Shown here in pieces: positions 61,776 through 64,000 of a stretch of DNA of 64,000 nucleotides. This DNA is from JBCFAY01 sp038562375. Its GTDB lineage: Bacteria; Bacillota; Clostridia; Christensenellales; CAG-138. The notes under the pieces were generated by a model. It worked only from the letters and a program-made list of their open reading frames with translations. It had not been told where the DNA came from and did not search any database. Position numbers and translations under genes: made by a program. Position 1 is the first letter of the stretch. Each line of letters opens with the position of its first letter. Location: positions 7,633 through 71,632 of the forward strand of contig JBCFAY010000018.1 in the NCBI GenBank assembly GCA_038562375.1, given 5' to 3'.

Positions 61776-62893
61776 TGATATCCATCGGGAATAGAACGAT
61801 ATCGGCGGAGCGCCGCAAAAGCGGTAATATGTTGCTCAGAAACGCAATGGGGATCGTTCTTGCTTTAGTTCTGTCATTGTTGATAACGGTGTTGATTATT
61901 GTTGCATCTGGAAAAGATCCGGTGTTGGCCATGTCCAAACTCTTCAGCGGTGCTTTCGGAACCGAGTATAATTTTGGTGAAACGATTGTTAAAGCGATCC
62001 CGCTGATCTTAACTGGACTTGGATATACGATCTGCTATCGTACAGGCCTTTCTTCGATGGGTGGAGACGGTCAGGTAATGCTGGGCGGCCTGTTGGCGGC
62101 AGTTGCTGGGATCTATTTCACCGATCTTCCGAGCATTGCATTGATCCCGGTGACATTGATACTTGCGATGCTGGCAGGTGGGTTGTGGGCCGGAATTGTG
62201 GGATATCTCAAGGCAAAAATCGGCGTGTCGGAAGTTATCAGCACGATAATGATGAATTATATTGCGAAGTACCTTCTTGATTTTATGGTTGATGTTCCTA
62301 TGCGCGAGCCTCCAGGATATTATCCTCAGTCTTCCCTGTTGCAGGAATCCTCCTGGTTCACGACTATCCTTAAAGGTACCCGAATCCATGCCGGTATATT
62401 TATCGCACTGGCGGCATTGGTGATTGTCTATATTATTCTATGGAAGTTACCCAGTGGGTTTCGGATGCGCGCGACGGGCTACAATCAAATTGCAGCCAAG
62501 ACTGTCGGCATCCGCTGTGATCGCAGCTTGATTATGGCAATGGCGCTCTCAGGCGTGTTTGCCGGGCTTGCCGGTGGTGTGGAACTGCTGGCTGTGCATC
62601 ATCGTCTTGTCAGTGGCTTTAACGGTTCTATCGGATATGACGGATTGGCAGTTGCCTTGTTAGGCGGCCTGCATCCGGCTGGTGTTGCGGTGGCAGGTGT
62701 GTTTTTTGCTGCGCTACGAGTTGGAGCAAGTACAATGCAGCGTGCCGTTCAGGTGCCTGCAGCACTGATCAGCGTAATACAGGGCTTGATCGTTTTGTTT
62801 GTGCTGATGCAAGTAATGTTGAGCAATTATGTAATTCGCATTTTTGGACCAAAGAAGAAGCTCGATAAGCTGCGGAAACCGGAGGTGGCCTGA
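61772..62893 (+). CDS. BMP-type ABC importer permease A (importer 3)
   Basis: A 373-residue membrane permease, YufP-like, with about ten hydrophobic segments and the family motifs CYRTGLSSMGGDGQVMLGG and VHHRLVSGFNGSIGYDGLAVALLGGLHP. Highly similar to the copy at 6393. Coupled by overlap to the ATPase gene and one base before the next gene. Confidence 0.9.
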   Translation: MMISIGNRTISAERRKSGNMLLRNAMGIVLALVLSLLITVLIIVASGKDPVLAMSKLFSGAFGTEYNFGETIVKAIPLILTGLGYTICYRTGLSSMGGDGQVMLGGLLAAVAGIYFTDLPSIALIPVTLILAMLAGGLWAGIVGYLKAKIGVSEVISTIMMNYIAKYLLDFMVDVPMREPPGYYPQSSLLQESSWFTTILKGTRIHAGIFIALAALVIVYIILWKLPSGFRMRATGYNQIAAKTVGIRCDRSLIMAMALSGVFAGLAGGVELLAVHHRLVSGFNGSIGYDGLAVALLGGLHPAGVAVAGVFFAALRVGASTMQRAVQVPAALISVIQGLIVLFVLMQVMLSNYVIRIFGPKKKLDKLRKPEVA

Positions 62894-62894
62894 A

Positions 62895-63812
62895 ATGATT
62901 GATATTTTGTCCGGATTTCTTGAAGCAACGGTGCGTTCCAGCTGTCCAATTCTGCTGGCTGCATTGGGGGCGATGTTTGCATCCCGCAGCGGCATTATAA
63001 ATTTTGCCATGGAGGGCATCATGGTGATGGGCGCCTTCTTTGGCGTCTACGGTTCTTATTTATTTGGCAGCCCCTGGATTGGCCTGGCAATGGGGATCGT
63101 TGCCGGCGTGATCGCCGCGCTTGTACTGGGATTTGTAAGCATTACGGCCAGGGTCAACCAGGTCGTTGCAGGAATCGGCATCAATTCCCTGTTCCTAGGG
63201 TTGACCAGCTATCTTCTCAAGATGATGTATGTAGAACCGCCGGCCAGTGTGGCAGCGTTTGACTATCTGCATATCGAAGGACTATCTAATATCCCTGTTC
63301 TTGGCGTTCTGTTTTCCCAGCAGTTATTAACTTATGTCGCTTTCCTTCTGGTTCCTGTCTGCGCATATATCATGAATTCGACCTCCTTCGGTATGTCTCT
63401 GCGTTCCGTGGGCGAGCAGCCACATGCGGCGGACAGCCTGGGAATCAACGTGAACCGGATGCGCTACATTGCCATCCTGATCTCCGGTGTTTTGGGCGGA
63501 GTGGCGGGTACCGCGCTGTCGTTAGGACAGCTTTCTATGTTCTCCGAAGGTATGATTGCTGGCCGCGGATATCTCGCTTGGAGCGCAGTTACCGTTGGAA
63601 AGTGGAGCCCTGTCGGTATCATGCTGGCGTCGTTGCTCTTCGGCGGTGCTTCTTCCGTGCAGGTGCGCCTACAAGCAATGGGAATAAACATACCGTATCA
63701 CTTCTTCTCAATGTTACCGTATGTTATAACGATGATCGTTATGGTGAGCGTTGTTGGCAGAACAGAGGCTCCCAAAGCGATTGGCAAGCCGTTCCAAAAA
63801 GGAGAACGTTAG
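62895..63812 (+). CDS. BMP-type ABC importer permease B (importer 3)
   Basis: A 305-residue membrane permease, YufQ-like: RSGIINFAMEGIMVMGAFFGVYGSYLFG, GEQPHAADSLGINVNRMRY and GRGYLAWSAVTVGKWSPVG. ATG at 62895, with GGAGGTGG ahead. Last importer gene; the UbiD gene begins 31 bases later, so the two are probably co-transcribed. Confidence 0.9.
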   Translation: MIDILSGFLEATVRSSCPILLAALGAMFASRSGIINFAMEGIMVMGAFFGVYGSYLFGSPWIGLAMGIVAGVIAALVLGFVSITARVNQVVAGIGINSLFLGLTSYLLKMMYVEPPASVAAFDYLHIEGLSNIPVLGVLFSQQLLTYVAFLLVPVCAYIMNSTSFGMSLRSVGEQPHAADSLGINVNRMRYIAILISGVLGGVAGTALSLGQLSMFSEGMIAGRGYLAWSAVTVGKWSPVGIMLASLLFGGASSVQVRLQAMGINIPYHFFSMLPYVITMIVMVSVVGRTEAPKAIGKPFQKGER

Positions 63813-63843
63813 TATAGTTTAGATGATTTGCTAGGAGGCAATC

Positions 63844-64000
63844 ATGGCAAAGATCAATGACTTACGTAGTTTTATGAAACTGCTCGAAGAGAAGGGACAA
63901 CTCGTAACGATTCATAAGCCCGTAAGCCGGGAGCTGGAGATCGGGAGCGTGCTCGCCACGCTTGAAAGCGCGAACCTCGGCGCGGGATATATGACCAACG
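63844..64000 (+). CDS. ubiD: UbiD-family decarboxylase, 5' part (runs off the window)
   Basis: The first 52 codons of a UbiD-family gene are present, behind TAGGAGG. The start MAKINDLRSFMKLLEEKGQLV and ELEIGSVLATLESANLGAGYMTN align with the UbiD at 11402 (FEIGSILANLESSNMGAGYFTS). Local GC content rises here compared with the importer genes. It shows that island 3 repeats the importer plus UbiD layout of island 1. Confidence 0.85.
   Translation, partial: MAKINDLRSFMKLLEEKGQLVTIHKPVSRELEIGSVLATLESANLGAGYMTN

Overview
This window looks like the chromosome of an anaerobic, endospore-forming Firmicute of the class Clostridia. The evidence is a three-gene GerA/GerC/GerB germinant receptor operon, strong GGAGG ribosome sites, sigma-A type promoters, BMP-family lipoproteins, ECF transporters and corrinoid methyltransferase genes. 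Base composition is near 50 percent GC, but several spacers and islands differ clearly. No rRNA or CRISPR was seen. One intact tRNA-Arg(CCG) is present.

Layout. 1-3000: two secreted SH3-type proteins, one a GH18 glycosidase, probably acting on cell walls or glycans. 3460-17615: catabolic island 1 on the plus strand. It holds a complete BMP-type ABC importer, an iron alcohol dehydrogenase, an RpiR regulator on the opposite strand, then a UbiD-family decarboxylase, two tandem FolB-like proteins with altered active sites, an iron-sulfur flavoprotein, a 4-oxalocrotonate tautomerase homologue, a glycerol kinase and an Ldh2-type dehydrogenase. 17774-21735: a decayed response regulator, a lipoprotein, an epoxyqueuosine-reductase-like protein, a zinc ribbon protein, a GNAT acetyltransferase and a 2-epimerase remnant.

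21771-30906: island 2 on the minus strand. A second BMP importer is followed by an iron-sulfur flavoprotein, a corrinoid protein and an MtmB-family methyltransferase in which His replaces pyrrolysine, with a LacI regulator upstream. 31081-37793: divergently transcribed PocR/AraC regulator, second corrinoid protein, AcsE/MtrH-like methyltransferase and an ECF transporter (S, T, A, A'). Together the two arms could move methyl groups from an imported substrate, via corrinoid, to tetrahydrofolate. 37873-41770: spore germination operon. 42018-45263: copper ATPase and chaperone, with an HxlR regulator divergent.

45323-56250: a mosaic of mobile and defence remnants beside the tRNA-Arg gene. It contains a truncated oligopeptide ABC operon, three secreted-protein genes of which the last is probably cut, a truncated Wadjet JetA gene, an integrase fragment, an apparently intact VbhA-Fic pair, and a broken CBASS operon (CD-NTase C-terminus plus E2) cut by an IS21-family element. 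Several junctions fall inside genes.

56729-64000: island 3. A GntR/UTRA regulator, a decayed uroporphyrinogen-decarboxylase-type methyltransferase plus thioredoxin-like gene, a third iron-sulfur flavoprotein, a third BMP importer, and the start of a second UbiD gene that runs off the window. The recurring theme is a BMP importer coupled to an iron-sulfur flavoprotein and to either UbiD or corrinoid methyltransferase chemistry, each island having its own regulator.
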